Shown: in pieces, positions 54,017 to 63,076 of the stretch
How the letters are laid out: the number at the start of each line of letters is the position of its first letter
Position numbering within the stretch: the stretch's first letter is position 1
Assembly: GCA_035548495.1 (NCBI GenBank)
Contig: DASZSV010000064.1
Coordinates: 1-64,000 of the forward strand
Direction: 5' to 3'
DNA: 64,000 nt
Origin: CAILZL01 sp035548495
GTDB taxonomy: Bacteria; Pseudomonadota; Gammaproteobacteria; Steroidobacterales; Steroidobacteraceae
Translations under genes and position numbers: made by a program
The notes under the pieces: generated by a model
What the model was told of the DNA's origin: nothing
Seen by the model: the letters and a program-made list of their open reading frames with translations, nothing else
Database searches by the model: none

Positions 54017-55435
54017 TTATTGCAGGGTCTTGGCTTTTTCCACGGCTTCTTCGATGGAGCCGACCATGTAGAAAGCCTGCTCCGGCAATGCATCATATTC
54101 ACCGGCGAGAATGCCCTTGAAGCCACGGATGGTGTCCTTCAACGACACGTACTTGCCCGGACTGCCGGTGAATACTTCGGCCACATGGAAAGGTTGTGAC
54201 AGGAAGCGCTGTATCTTGCGCGCGCGCGATACGGTGAGCTTGTCTTCAGCGGAGAGTTCATCCATACCCAGAATCGCGATGATGTCCTGCAATTCTTTGT
54301 AACGTTGCAACACGGCTTGTACACCACGTGCCGTGTTGTAGTGTTCATCACCAATCACCAGTGGATCAAGCTGACGGCTCGTGGAATCGAGCGGATTCAC
54401 CGCAGGATAGATACCGAGAGCAGCGATCTGACGATCGAGAACCACAGTCGCATCCAGGTGAGCAAAGGTGGTGGCAGGTGAAGGATCGGTCAAGTCGTCA
54501 GCGGGCACGTAGACCGCCTGAATCGAAGTGATCGAACCCGTCTTTGTCGAGGTGATACGCTCTTGCAGTACACCCATTTCTTCAGCCAGTGTCGGTTGAT
54601 AACCCACGGCAGAAGGCATACGACCCAGCAACGCGGACACTTCAGTACCAGCCAGCGTGTAACGATAAATGTTATCGATGAACAACAGCACGTCACGGCC
54701 CTTGCCCTGTTCGTTCTTTTCATCACGGAAGTATTCCGCCATGGTCAAACCCGTCAATGCAACGCGCAGACGATTGCCCGGCGGTTCGTTCATCTGACCG
54801 TACACCATCGCCACTTTGGATTCAGCGAGGTTGTCCAGCTTGATCACACCCGACTCCGCCATTTCATGATAGAAGTCGTTACCTTCACGAGTACGTTCAC
54901 CTACACCGGCGAACACCGACAGACCCGAGTGCGCCTTGGCGATGTTGTTGATCAACTCGAGCATGTTCACGGTCTTGCCCACACCGGCACCACCGAACAA
55001 ACCAATCTTGCCGCCCTTTGCGAAGGGCACCAGCAAGTCGATCACCTTGATGCCGGTTTCCAGCAGGTCCTGACCGCCTGCCTGTTCATCATAAGAAGGC
55101 GCGGGACGATGAATGGGCCAATGCGCTTCTGCCTTCACCGGACCTTGTTCATCTTGTGGTGTGCCGAGCACATCCATGATGCGACCCAGTGTGGCCTTGC
55201 CCACCGGAACGGAAATCGGATTGCCGGTAGCTTTCACGTCGAGCCCGCGGCGCAGACCTTCTGATACGCCCATCGCAATCGTGCGCACCACGCCGTCACC
55301 CAGCTGCTGCTGAACTTCAAGCGTGAGATCCACATCAACCAACTTCAAGGCTTCATACACCTTGGGAATGTTGTCACGTGGAAACTCCACGTCGATCACC
55401 GCACCGATAATTTGTACGATCTTGCCGGTAGACAT
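54017..55435 (-). CDS. atpD: ATP synthase F1 beta subunit
   Basis: ATG at 55435 (GAGGAAATTGAAA upstream) starts MSTGKIVQIIGAVIDVEF, the family N-terminus; the frame is open 186 bases further but that part is not coding. 472 residues. Walker A GGAGVGKTVN, the catalytic Glu region VFAGVGERTREGNDFY, the Walker B region VLLFIDNIYRYTLAGTEVSALLGRMPSAVGYQPTLAEEMG and DELSAEDK are intact. Note NIYRYT where most bacteria have NIFRFT/YRFT, a conservative change. Forms the catalytic sites. Confidence 0.96.
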   Translation of the reverse strand: MSTGKIVQIIGAVIDVEFPRDNIPKVYEALKLVDVDLTLEVQQQLGDGVVRTIAMGVSEGLRRGLDVKATGNPISVPVGKATLGRIMDVLGTPQDEQGPVKAEAHWPIHRPAPSYDEQAGGQDLLETGIKVIDLLVPFAKGGKIGLFGGAGVGKTVNMLELINNIAKAHSGLSVFAGVGERTREGNDFYHEMAESGVIKLDNLAESKVAMVYGQMNEPPGNRLRVALTGLTMAEYFRDEKNEQGKGRDVLLFIDNIYRYTLAGTEVSALLGRMPSAVGYQPTLAEEMGVLQERITSTKTGSITSIQAVYVPADDLTDPSPATTFAHLDATVVLDRQIAALGIYPAVNPLDSTSRQLDPLVIGDEHYNTARGVQAVLQRYKELQDIIAILGMDELSAEDKLTVSRARKIQRFLSQPFHVAEVFTGSPGKYVSLKDTIRGFKGILAGEYDALPEQAFYMVGSIEEAVEKAKTLQ

Positions 55436-55595
55436 TTTCAATTTCCTCTTCGAATCACTTGCGCGATTCACCAAACAATTAAATCTCTCAACGTTTCTTC
55501 CCATCGTAGGCTGGGTGGCCTCACCCAGCATCTTTGACGAGATCGAAAGCTGGGCGAAGCCGCCCAGCCTACATAAATTCAAAAACAAACCGTCA

Positions 55596-56459
55596 TCAAA
55601 CCGCCGCAGCACCGCCCACAATTTCCGACAGCTCCTTGGTAATCGCTGCCTGACGTGCCTTGTTGTAGATCAACTGCAATTCGCTGATCAGATTGCCCGC
55701 GTTGTCGGTGGCGCTCTTCATTGCGACCATGCGCGCTGCCATTTCGCATGCGACATTTTCGACAGCCCCCTGATACACCTGCGATTCGATGTAACGCATC
55801 AGCATGCCATCGAGCAATTCCGCAGCCGATGGTTCATAGATGTAATCCCACATTTTCTGCAGCTTGTCTGCATCTTCAGTAACCACGGGCAGCAACTGAG
55901 TGATTGTCGGCTTCTGCGTCATGCTGTTGATGAACATGTTGTTCACCACAAACAGTCGATCAATCTTGCCGTCCTTGTACATATCGAGCATGACTTTTAC
56001 ATTGCCGATGAGATCAGCCACATGCGGCTTGTCACCGAGATTGGTGACGGTGCCCAGCGTCTTCACATGAGTCAAGCGACGGAAGAACTGCACGCCTTTT
56101 GAACCAATCAAACTCAAATTGATTTCAACATTCTTCTGCTGCCATTCGCGCATCGCAGCAATCACTGCCTTGAACAAGTTGGCATTCAAGCCACCACACA
56201 GACCACGATCGGTGCTGATGACGATGAAGCCCACGGACTTGACGTCACGCTCGACCAGGTACGGATGTTTGAAATCCGGATTGGCCAGACGCAGATGTCC
56301 GATGACGCGGCGGATACGTTCGGCATAGGGGCGCGATGCACGCATGCGATCCTGCGCCTTGCGCATCTTGCTGGTGGCCACCATTTGCATGGCCTTGGTG
56401 ATCTTCTGAGTGCTCTTCACACTCGCGATCTTGGTGCGTATTTCTTTGGTGCCGGGCAT
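55596..56459 (-). CDS. atpG: ATP synthase F1 gamma subunit
   Basis: 287 residues. The start MPGTKEIRTKIASVKSTQKITKAMQMVA and the end NKARQAAITKELSEIVGGAAAV are the conserved N- and C-terminal helices of the central rotor shaft. GFIVISTDRGLCGGLNANLFK is the globular core motif. It lies between atpA and atpD. The 160-base gap to atpD is longer than elsewhere in the operon and holds a small inverted repeat (GTAGGCTGGGTGGC and GGCGAAGCCGCCCAGCCTAC), possibly an RNA processing site. Confidence 0.96.
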   Translation of the reverse strand: MPGTKEIRTKIASVKSTQKITKAMQMVATSKMRKAQDRMRASRPYAERIRRVIGHLRLANPDFKHPYLVERDVKSVGFIVISTDRGLCGGLNANLFKAVIAAMREWQQKNVEINLSLIGSKGVQFFRRLTHVKTLGTVTNLGDKPHVADLIGNVKVMLDMYKDGKIDRLFVVNNMFINSMTQKPTITQLLPVVTEDADKLQKMWDYIYEPSAAELLDGMLMRYIESQVYQGAVENVACEMAARMVAMKSATDNAGNLISELQLIYNKARQAAITKELSEIVGGAAAV

Positions 56460-56472
56460 GTGCGTGGCCTGA

Positions 56473-58011
56473 TCAGTACGTACCCGAAGCAGCGAACTCT
56501 TCGCAGATCTTCTTCAAGGTTGCTTCGTGTTCTTTCAACACGGGCTTCGCGTTGATGGCGTCCATTTCTTTCTTGAATGCGGTCTTTGCAAAGCCTTGCA
56601 ACGCAGCTTCGAATGCAACAATCTTGTTGCGATCGACTTTATCCATGTAACCGTTATTCACCGAATAAATGGACAACGCCATTTCAGCCACGGACATTGG
56701 CGCATACTGCTTTTGCTTCATCAATTCGGTCACGCGCTGACCGCGCTCCAACTGTTTACGCGTTGCTTCGTCAAGATCGGAAGCAAACTGCGAGAACGCA
56801 GCCAGTTCGCGATATTGCGCAAGCGACAGACGAATGCCGCCGCCCAGACGCTTGATGATGTCCGTTTGCGCCGCGCCACCCACGCGTGACACCGAGATGC
56901 CGGCGTTCATTGCGGGACGGATACCGGCGTTGAACAAATCAGATTCAAGGAAGATTTGTCCGTCGGTAATGGAGATCACGTTAGTCGGCACAAAGGCCGT
57001 CACGTCACCCGCCTGTGTTTCAATGATGGGCAGCCCCGTCAATGAACCGGTCTTGCCTTTTACACGGCCGTTGGTGGCTTTTTCCACATAGGTTTCGTTC
57101 ACTCGTGCCGAACGTTCCAACAAACGTGAATGCAAGTAGAACACATCACCGGGATAGGCTTCACGGCCTGGCGGACGACGCAGCAACAGAGAGATTTGAC
57201 GATACGCCCAGGCCTGCTTGGTCAAATCGTCATAGATCACCAGTGCATCTTCACCCTGATCCATGAAGTATTCGCCCATTGCACAACCTGCATAGGGCGC
57301 AAGGTATTGCATGGCGGCCGGTGTGGACGCCGATGCAGCAACGATGATGGTGTGTTCCATCGCGCCGTGTTCTTCGAGCTTGCGTACTACGTTGGCAATC
57401 GAAGATTGCTTCTGACCAATCGCGACATAGATACACTTAATGCCGCTGCCTTTCTGATTGATGATGGCGTCAACAGCCAATGCCGTCTTGCCGGTCTGAC
57501 GATCACCGATGATCAGCTCGCGCTGGCCACGGCCGATGGGCACCATCGAGTCAACCGCCTTGTAACCCGTCTGTACGGGCTGGTTCACTGATTTACGATA
57601 AATCACGCCGGGTGCAACACGTTCGATCGGCGCCTGACGTGTGGCCTTGATTGCTCCTTTGCCATCAATGGGATTGCCCAGTGCATCAACCACACGACCG
57701 AGCAATGCTTCACCTACCGGCACTTCAAGAATGCGGCCGGTGGTTTTCACTGTCATGCCTTCGGTGATGTGCTTGTATTCACCCAGCACCACGGCGCCCA
57801 CGGAGTCACGTTCCAGGTTCAATGCCAGACCAAAGCTGCCGCCGGGAAACTCCAGCATTTCACCATACTTCACATCAGCGAGACCGTGAATGCGGACGAT
57901 ACCGTCAGTCACGGTGATGACAGTACCAACATTGCGTTCTTCATTCGCAGCCGCAAACTTGTCGATGCGTGCCTTGATCAGATCGCTGATTTCAGATGCC
58001 TTGATGGACAT
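56473..58011 (-). CDS. atpA: ATP synthase F1 alpha subunit
   Basis: 512 residues. Walker A GDRQTGKTALAVD, the ALVIYDDLTKQAWAYRQISLLLRRPPGREAYPGDVFYLHSRLLERSA block, and the Arg-finger region SVSRVGGAAQTDIIK are present. The N-terminal crown domain and C-terminal helices are complete (ending EEFAASGTY). It binds nucleotide non-catalytically and contributes the arginine finger to beta. It is separated by 13 bases from atpG. Confidence 0.97.
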   Translation of the reverse strand: MSIKASEISDLIKARIDKFAAANEERNVGTVITVTDGIVRIHGLADVKYGEMLEFPGGSFGLALNLERDSVGAVVLGEYKHITEGMTVKTTGRILEVPVGEALLGRVVDALGNPIDGKGAIKATRQAPIERVAPGVIYRKSVNQPVQTGYKAVDSMVPIGRGQRELIIGDRQTGKTALAVDAIINQKGSGIKCIYVAIGQKQSSIANVVRKLEEHGAMEHTIIVAASASTPAAMQYLAPYAGCAMGEYFMDQGEDALVIYDDLTKQAWAYRQISLLLRRPPGREAYPGDVFYLHSRLLERSARVNETYVEKATNGRVKGKTGSLTGLPIIETQAGDVTAFVPTNVISITDGQIFLESDLFNAGIRPAMNAGISVSRVGGAAQTDIIKRLGGGIRLSLAQYRELAAFSQFASDLDEATRKQLERGQRVTELMKQKQYAPMSVAEMALSIYSVNNGYMDKVDRNKIVAFEAALQGFAKTAFKKEMDAINAKPVLKEHEATLKKICEEFAASGTY

Positions 58012-58087
58012 TTAAAAATTCCTCATCTTTTAATCGCTCATCAGTCCAATGAGCAATTCAAACCCATAATTCAGATACAGTATTCAA

Positions 58088-58624
58088 CTATGCGCGCACT
58101 TCAGCGGCCAACTGCGCCAATCGTGACTTGACCGAACCATCAATCACCAGATCGCCACAACGAATCACCGCACCGCCCAGCAACTCCGGATCAACACTGC
58201 AATCCAGTTGCACTTCGCGATTCAGCCGCTTCTTCAATGCACTGGCGAGCCGTTGTTGCTGCGCTTCATTCAACGGCGCTGCCGATGTAACGCTGACACG
58301 TGCACGATTTTCCACATCAGCACGCATGGCTTCATACATCGCTGCAATTTGCGGCAACAATGCAATGCGGCGATTTGCCGCCAGCGTCGCAACAAAATTG
58401 CGTGAGGCGCTGTCGAGTGTGTTACCCGATACATCCGCGATGAGATCAACAATCTGTGCTGGAGCGACACGTGGATTGTTAAGCAGCCTCACCACATTCG
58501 GATCGGCAGCAATCGCAGCTGCAATGGCCAGTGCATCGGACCACTGCTTCAGCGCATTGTGCGCATGCGCGTATTCAAACGCGGCGCGCGCATACGGACG
58601 GGCGATGGTGGCTTGTTCTGCCAT
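58088..58624 (-). CDS. atpH: ATP synthase F1 delta subunit (OSCP)
   Basis: 178 residues: MAEQATIARPYARAAFEYAH is the typical N-terminus, six-helix N-domain, and the C-terminal sheet ends DCSVDPELLGGAVIRCGDLVIDGSVKSRLAQLA. Peripheral stalk protein attaching b to F1. It is 10 bases downstream of atpF. Confidence 0.95.
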   Translation of the reverse strand: MAEQATIARPYARAAFEYAHAHNALKQWSDALAIAAAIAADPNVVRLLNNPRVAPAQIVDLIADVSGNTLDSASRNFVATLAANRRIALLPQIAAMYEAMRADVENRARVSVTSAAPLNEAQQQRLASALKKRLNREVQLDCSVDPELLGGAVIRCGDLVIDGSVKSRLAQLAAEVRA

Positions 58625-58633
58625 GCGAACCTC

Positions 58634-59137
58634 TTATGCCTTGACGCCGGATTCGCCCGCACCACTTTCAATGGCGCGAGCCAGTTGCTCGATCAAATCG
58701 GCATGCGCCTTGGCGTCGATCTCGCGACCGAGAATGCGGGCGGCACCGGCAACGGCCAATGCACCCACTTCGCTGCGCAACTGATCGCGCACCCGGCCTT
58801 TTTCCAGCGCAACTTCCTGACGTGCATCGCTCAACAAACGTTGCCCTTCAGCACTAGCAGTCGTCTTGGCTTCATCGATCATTTCACTGGAACGGCGATT
58901 GGCCTGATCCACAATCTTGCCTGCCTGACCGCGCGCCTCCTTGACGATTTCCGCAGCCTGTGACTGCGCTTCGGCAAGGCTCTTTTCACCCTTGTCCGCA
59001 GCAGCCAGACCATCGGCGATCTTGCGTTGACGTTCTTCAATGGCCGAATTCAACGGCGGCCATATGAATTTCATGACAACCCAACCGAGGATGATCAGCA
59101 CCAGCGATTGAATAATGAGCGTTGCTGTTAGATTCAT
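58634..59137 (-). CDS. atpF: ATP synthase Fo subunit b
   Basis: 167 residues. One N-terminal membrane helix (ATLIIQSLVLIILGWVVMKFIWPPL) is followed by a long charged amphipathic coiled coil (IEERQRKIADGLAAADKGEKSLAEAQSQAAEIVKEARGQAG). Dimeric peripheral stalk. About 12 residues longer than the E. coli subunit, the extra length being at the C-terminus (ESGAGESGVKA). Confidence 0.95.
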   Translation of the reverse strand: MNLTATLIIQSLVLIILGWVVMKFIWPPLNSAIEERQRKIADGLAAADKGEKSLAEAQSQAAEIVKEARGQAGKIVDQANRRSSEMIDEAKTTASAEGQRLLSDARQEVALEKGRVRDQLRSEVGALAVAGAARILGREIDAKAHADLIEQLARAIESGAGESGVKA

Positions 59138-59185
59138 GGGTTATTTAACACCTGTTCAAGTGTGCTCACCGTGAGTAACAGCACT

Positions 59186-59428
59186 TCAGCCCTTGAACGG
59201 ACTTGCAACTGCCCACCACAACGCCAGTCCAGTGCCGATGATGAATGCGGCATCGATCAGCGCGAGCAGCAGGAATACCTTGGTCTGCAATACGTTCATC
59301 AATTCAGGCTGACGTGCAGATGCTTCAATGTACTTGCCGGACATGAAGCCGATGCCGATACAGGCACCCAATGCACCCAAACCAATGATCAAGCCGCAGG
59401 CCAGTGCAACAAACGCAGTAGTGGTCAT
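59186..59428 (-). CDS. atpE: ATP synthase Fo subunit c
   Basis: 80 residues forming a helical hairpin. The polar loop is ARQPEL (38-43) and the ion-binding carboxylate is Asp59 in LLLALIDAAFIIGTGLA. Glycine-rich first helix GLIIGLGALGACIGIGF packs in the ring. A proton-type site is expected; no extra Na+-ligand set is evident. It sits between atpB and atpF. Confidence 0.96.
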   Translation of the reverse strand: MTTTAFVALACGLIIGLGALGACIGIGFMSGKYIEASARQPELMNVLQTKVFLLLALIDAAFIIGTGLALWWAVASPFKG

Positions 59429-59468
59429 AAATGTTCTCCGTCGAACCTAAGTAATGATGATAAAAAGT

Positions 59469-60344
59469 CTAGTGATGCTCGTGAGCGCGCCCGATGTAAA
59501 CCAGTGTCAGCATCATGAACACATAAGCCTGCAGCAGCACGATCAGAATGTGGAAAATCGCCCAGATGGTGCCGAACAACAAATGCAGAATTGTTCCAGT
59601 CACCGTAGCACTGGCACCGAGTCCTGAAATCAGAAAGAAAATCAGTTCGCCTGCATACATGTTTCCGTAGAGACGAAAGCCATGCGAAAGCGTAGGTGCA
59701 AGATATCCCTCGATTCCGAAAAACAGATTGGCAGCTAACAATAAAATTGCAGCAAGCCACGTCAACGGGTTCCAGGTGATCTTGGCAGAACCAAAATGGC
59801 CAGCCACAAATTCATGCAGCCAACCACCCAGTCCCTTCACCTTGATCCCGTAGTAAGTCGACAGTATCAAGACGCCAAATGCCAGTCCAAGAGTCTCGTT
59901 CAAGTCCGCAGTGGGTAACGGACGCAGATACGGAACACCTACAACCTTCTCTCCCAACGTGGGCAACCAGTCCACCGGCAACAAATCAACCGCATTCATG
60001 ATGGTCACCCAGCAGAATACCAGCAACGCAAGTGGCGCAATGTAGCTTGTGTCACCATGAACCATCGCCTTGGCTTCGCCATTCACCCACTCAACCATCA
60101 TTTCGACAAATGCCTGAAACTTTCCTGGCACGCCCGGAATCGCTCGCGCCGCTGCGATACGTAACACAATGAGTACTACCGCAGCACAAACCAATGAGAA
60201 GAAAATCGTATCGAGGTGAACAACTGAAAAATCAATCAGCCCGCTGGGCTCATGATTGGATAAATGGTGCAAATGGTGCGAAATGTAATCGGTCAAGCTC
60301 AGAGGAGCTTCGCCGCCTTCATTTGCCATCATTGCGATTCGCAT
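59469..60344 (-). CDS. atpB: ATP synthase Fo subunit a
   Basis: 291 residues. The essential Arg is in LSHGFRLYGNMYAGELIFFLISG, and the C-terminal helix LLQAYVFMMLTLVYIGRAHEHH is complete. The His-rich N-terminal segment (TDYISHHLHHLSNHE) precedes the first membrane helix, as in gammaproteobacterial subunits. The start at 60344 has GGGTGAAAC upstream and overlaps the atpI stop (60319) by 26 bases; ATG at 60332 or 60329 are alternatives. Confidence 0.95.
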   Translation of the reverse strand: MRIAMMANEGGEAPLSLTDYISHHLHHLSNHEPSGLIDFSVVHLDTIFFSLVCAAVVLIVLRIAAARAIPGVPGKFQAFVEMMVEWVNGEAKAMVHGDTSYIAPLALLVFCWVTIMNAVDLLPVDWLPTLGEKVVGVPYLRPLPTADLNETLGLAFGVLILSTYYGIKVKGLGGWLHEFVAGHFGSAKITWNPLTWLAAILLLAANLFFGIEGYLAPTLSHGFRLYGNMYAGELIFFLISGLGASATVTGTILHLLFGTIWAIFHILIVLLQAYVFMMLTLVYIGRAHEHH

Positions 60345-60753
60345 GTTTCACCCGACCCACAAACAAACACAACCAGTAAACAAAAAAACTGCCCATCAAG
60401 CCAAGCATGATTGCCAGCGGCGTCAGCCCCGGTGATCGCAATGCAATCAGCAACAGTCCGACAACCAGAATCGTTTTGATCAACCAGGTGATCAATACGC
60501 TGAACAACGTAGCCGGCCGCGTAATCTGCACACTGTGCTTGACCATCACCAGCATGACATACGCAATTCCGAGCAACCCGATACCCGATCCCGCCAGCAT
60601 CGACCATGCCGCGCGGCGGTTCACCAGCAATAATGCCAGCACACTGCCCGCCAGCAACCAGGCAAATTGCCATGCCAGCACTCTCGAAGCATGCTGGACT
60701 GGTGTCAGCCTGACGGCTTCGCTTTCACGTACTTCCGGCGGCAACGACATCAT
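60319..60753 (-). CDS. atpI: ATP synthase subunit I
   Basis: 144 residues with four membrane helices (VLAWQFAWLLAGSVLALLLVN, AWSMLAGSGIGLLGIAYVMLVMV, LFSVLITWLIKTILVVGLLLIAL, LAIMLGLMGSFFVYWLCLFV). The PF03899 pattern, length and position at the head of the operon fit AtpI, which helps assemble the c-ring. The stop overlaps the atpB start, suggesting coupled translation. Confidence 0.88.
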   Translation of the reverse strand: MMSLPPEVRESEAVRLTPVQHASRVLAWQFAWLLAGSVLALLLVNRRAAWSMLAGSGIGLLGIAYVMLVMVKHSVQITRPATLFSVLITWLIKTILVVGLLLIALRSPGLTPLAIMLGLMGSFFVYWLCLFVGRVKHANRNDGK

Positions 60754-60874
60754 GACTACAGAACAACCTGAAACCCTGAGGACAATAAAAAACCAGCACG
60801 CGATGCGGCCGGTCTTAAGTCAGCCGGAATTCAGGCTGAGGTTGCGGCAAGTCACCTTCCCGCAAAGCCCGCGA

Positions 60875-60903
60875 ATTATAAGGAGTGTTTTTCGGGGCGG
60901 CAA
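60875..60903 (-). promoter_or_regulatory. Sigma-70 promoter of the atp operon
   Basis: Minus strand TTGCCG, 17-base spacer, TATAAT (perfect -10 at 60875-60880). The expected start point, about 60868, leaves a leader of about 115 bases before atpI. Placement directly upstream of the operon supports it. Confidence 0.65.
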
Positions 60904-61085
60904 GAAATCTGCACCAAAGTGGCGTGATATTTGTCAAGTTGCGGGCATCCCGGCGTCATTTAATCCGGGTAAATTGATTTTGTTGCGGCGTGTGTTCGCA
61001 GCATTGGCAGCACTTGAATTGCAACTACCAGAACCCGCTTGGGTCTGGGTGGTTTGCGTCAACAGATTCCCTGTCTACGTGATAA

Positions 61086-61330
61086 CTACCTTTTGGCTTC
61101 GACTTGGGCATTGAGCAGTTTCCATGTCAATACCACAGCCTTCCTCTTGCCATGGGCGCCAATACGAATGTCCTTGACCCGCACCTGCGCACGTTACCAG
61201 TACAAACCACCCAGACCAAAACAGGTTCTCGGTGTGCTTCCCGGCCTCCTGCTCTGGCGCCAGCACGATGACGACATCCTCGCTGGACGGTGCACAGTGT
61301 CGCTGAAGCGAACCGGCGCGAGCGGCGGAT
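61086..61330 (-). pseudogene. Possible frameshifted gene fragment
   Basis: Two minus-strand stretches look like one protein broken by a single-base shift near 61190. The first reads SSEDVVIVLAPEQEAGKH and TENLFWSGWFVLV. The second, to TAG at 61086, reads RAQVRVKDIRIGAHGKRK and AVVLTWKLLNAQVEAKR. No start is visible upstream; an in-frame stop lies at about 61330. No family is recognised. It could be a remnant between the atp promoter and the GST gene, or chance. The rest of 60904-61492 shows no gene. Confidence 0.3.
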
Positions 61331-61492
61331 TAATTGGGTAATTGCACAGAAATAAGCGGGACGGTCTTGATCCATTGCATTGTCGTGGCCAGATTCGCGG
61401 CTGCGATAAGGAGGCATCCTCTTCGCATCGAGCGCTGCTGTTGTAGCATGCCGGAACTGCAACACACCCTGCATGCTTCAGCGAATTCACAC

Positions 61493-62101
61493 ATGTCTGC
61501 AACCCTCATCATCGGCCGATCAAGTTCGCACTTCACGCGCATCGTGCGCATTTTTGCGATCGAGATGGACATTGATCATGCGTTTCAGATTGTTCGCGAC
61601 CTCACTTCAAACGATGTTGTGAACTATGCCGGCAATCCGGCGCTGAAAGTGCCGGTGTTGCAGAACACGCGTGGCTCCTGGTTCGGCGCATTGCCGATAT
61701 GCAGGGAATTGCAGCGTCAATCATCTCGCTCATTGAACATTCTGTGGCCGGAACAGTGTCGCGACAGCGTGCAAAGCAACGCTCAGGAACTGGTATTGCA
61801 GGCGATGGCAACGGAAGTGAATTTGATCATGGCCAATTTGTCCGGCAACACGTTGGCCACGTCATCCAAACTGCAAACCAGTCTGCGCGCCATGATGTCG
61901 TGGCTGGATGAGCATTCAACAGACGCATTGACGTTGCCGCCACACGATCTCAGCTTTTTTGAAATCAGTTTGTTCTGCCTGCTGGAACATCTGGAATTTC
62001 GCCAGATACTGGATGTCAGCGGTTATGTGCAGCTCATGACATTTCGCCAGCAGTACGCACAACGCGCGGCCTGCATGGCAACGGCATTCAAATATGATTA
62101 G
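61493..62101 (+). CDS. Glutathione S-transferase-like protein
   Basis: ATG at 61493 gives 202 residues. The frame is open from 61334, but only from MSATLIIGRSSSHFTRIVRIFAIEMDI does it look like the GST thioredoxin-fold start (beta-strand, then S-x-x-x-x-R-x-V). The NPALKVPVLQ cis-proline motif of the glutathione site and a helical C-terminal half follow (FFEISLFCLLEHLEFRQILDVSGYVQLMTF). Substrate unknown. It is convergent with parB, 17 bases between stops, on the strand opposite to all neighbours. Confidence 0.72.
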   Translation: MSATLIIGRSSSHFTRIVRIFAIEMDIDHAFQIVRDLTSNDVVNYAGNPALKVPVLQNTRGSWFGALPICRELQRQSSRSLNILWPEQCRDSVQSNAQELVLQAMATEVNLIMANLSGNTLATSSKLQTSLRAMMSWLDEHSTDALTLPPHDLSFFEISLFCLLEHLEFRQILDVSGYVQLMTFRQQYAQRAACMATAFKYD

Positions 62102-62118
62102 CGCCAGCAGTCATTCAA

Positions 62119-63027
62119 TTATTTGATGTGGCCGAGGATGCCATCCAGTTCATCAAGACTGTTATAGCTGATCACCAGCTTGCCGTTGCCCTTGGCCGAA
62201 TGCTGAACCTGCACTTTGGCGCCCAGTTTCTCGGCAAGATCGGCTTCAAGTTTTTTTACATTGGGATCGGCTTTGTGTGTGGCACCTGCGGGCTGTGATT
62301 CTTCGTGCAATACACGTTTGACCAATGCTTCCGTTTCACGCACCGACAACCCCTTGCTGGCGACCTGTGTTGCCACTGAGGTTTGACGGTGTGCGGGCAA
62401 TGACAGCAATGCGCGTGCATGACCCATTTCCAGCTCGCGATGTTCAACCATGCGCTTCACTTCATCCGTCAATTCCAGCAAACGCAACAAGTTGGAGACC
62501 GCAGCCCGTGAACGCCCTACTGCTTCGGCCGCGTCCTGATGCGTCATGCTGAATTCCTGGATCAGGCGATCCAGCGCCATGGCTTCTTCCAAAGGATTGA
62601 GATCTTCGCGCTGAATGTTTTCAATCAGCGCCATGGCCACCGCAGCGTCGTCGGGAATATGGCGCACCACCGCCGGAATTTCGTGCAATCCCGCCAGTTG
62701 TGCCGCGCGCCAACGCCGCTCGCCTGCGATGATTTCGTAATGCGTCGGTTGTCCGGGTGTTATCTGCAGGGGGCGGACAACGATGGGTTGAATGACGCCT
62801 TGCGCCCGGATCGAATCTGCCAGTTCCTGCAAGGTTTCCTGGCGCATGTCGATGCGCGGCTGATACTTGCCGCGCTGGAGCAGATCAATGGGCAGCTTGG
62901 TCAGTTGTTGATCCGCGGCCCTTGCGGACATGGCCGCATCACCGGCCACATCTGCGGCATGTGATGTTGCGGGCTGTCCAAGCAAGGCGCCGAGACCGCG
63001 TCCCAAGGTAGGTCGTTTGTTAACCAT
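62119..63027 (-). CDS. parB: Chromosome-partitioning protein ParB
   Basis: 302 residues. Start RPTLGRGLGALLGQPA is typical. The CTPase domain shows IVVRPL, YEIIAGERRWRAAQLAGLHEIPAVVR and ALIENIQREDLNPLEEA; the helix-turn-helix is MTHQDAAEAVGRSRAAVSNLLRLLEL, and the C-terminal dimerisation part ends SLDELDGILGHIK. It binds parS sites near the origin and spreads with CTP. No full parS consensus was seen by eye in this window. It follows parA by about 50 bases. Confidence 0.96.
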   Translation of the reverse strand: MVNKRPTLGRGLGALLGQPATSHAADVAGDAAMSARAADQQLTKLPIDLLQRGKYQPRIDMRQETLQELADSIRAQGVIQPIVVRPLQITPGQPTHYEIIAGERRWRAAQLAGLHEIPAVVRHIPDDAAVAMALIENIQREDLNPLEEAMALDRLIQEFSMTHQDAAEAVGRSRAAVSNLLRLLELTDEVKRMVEHRELEMGHARALLSLPAHRQTSVATQVASKGLSVRETEALVKRVLHEESQPAGATHKADPNVKKLEADLAEKLGAKVQVQHSAKGNGKLVISYNSLDELDGILGHIK

Positions 63028-63076
63028 GATATGAATGCCTTCAACCGGGACCCGCGAGTTTAGTGGATGGGCACCA

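Noticed and set aside
60335..60350. parS-like half site (TGTTTCAC) near the atpB start
   Set aside because: Only one half of the TGTTNCACGTGAAACA palindrome is present, so I do not call a parS site.
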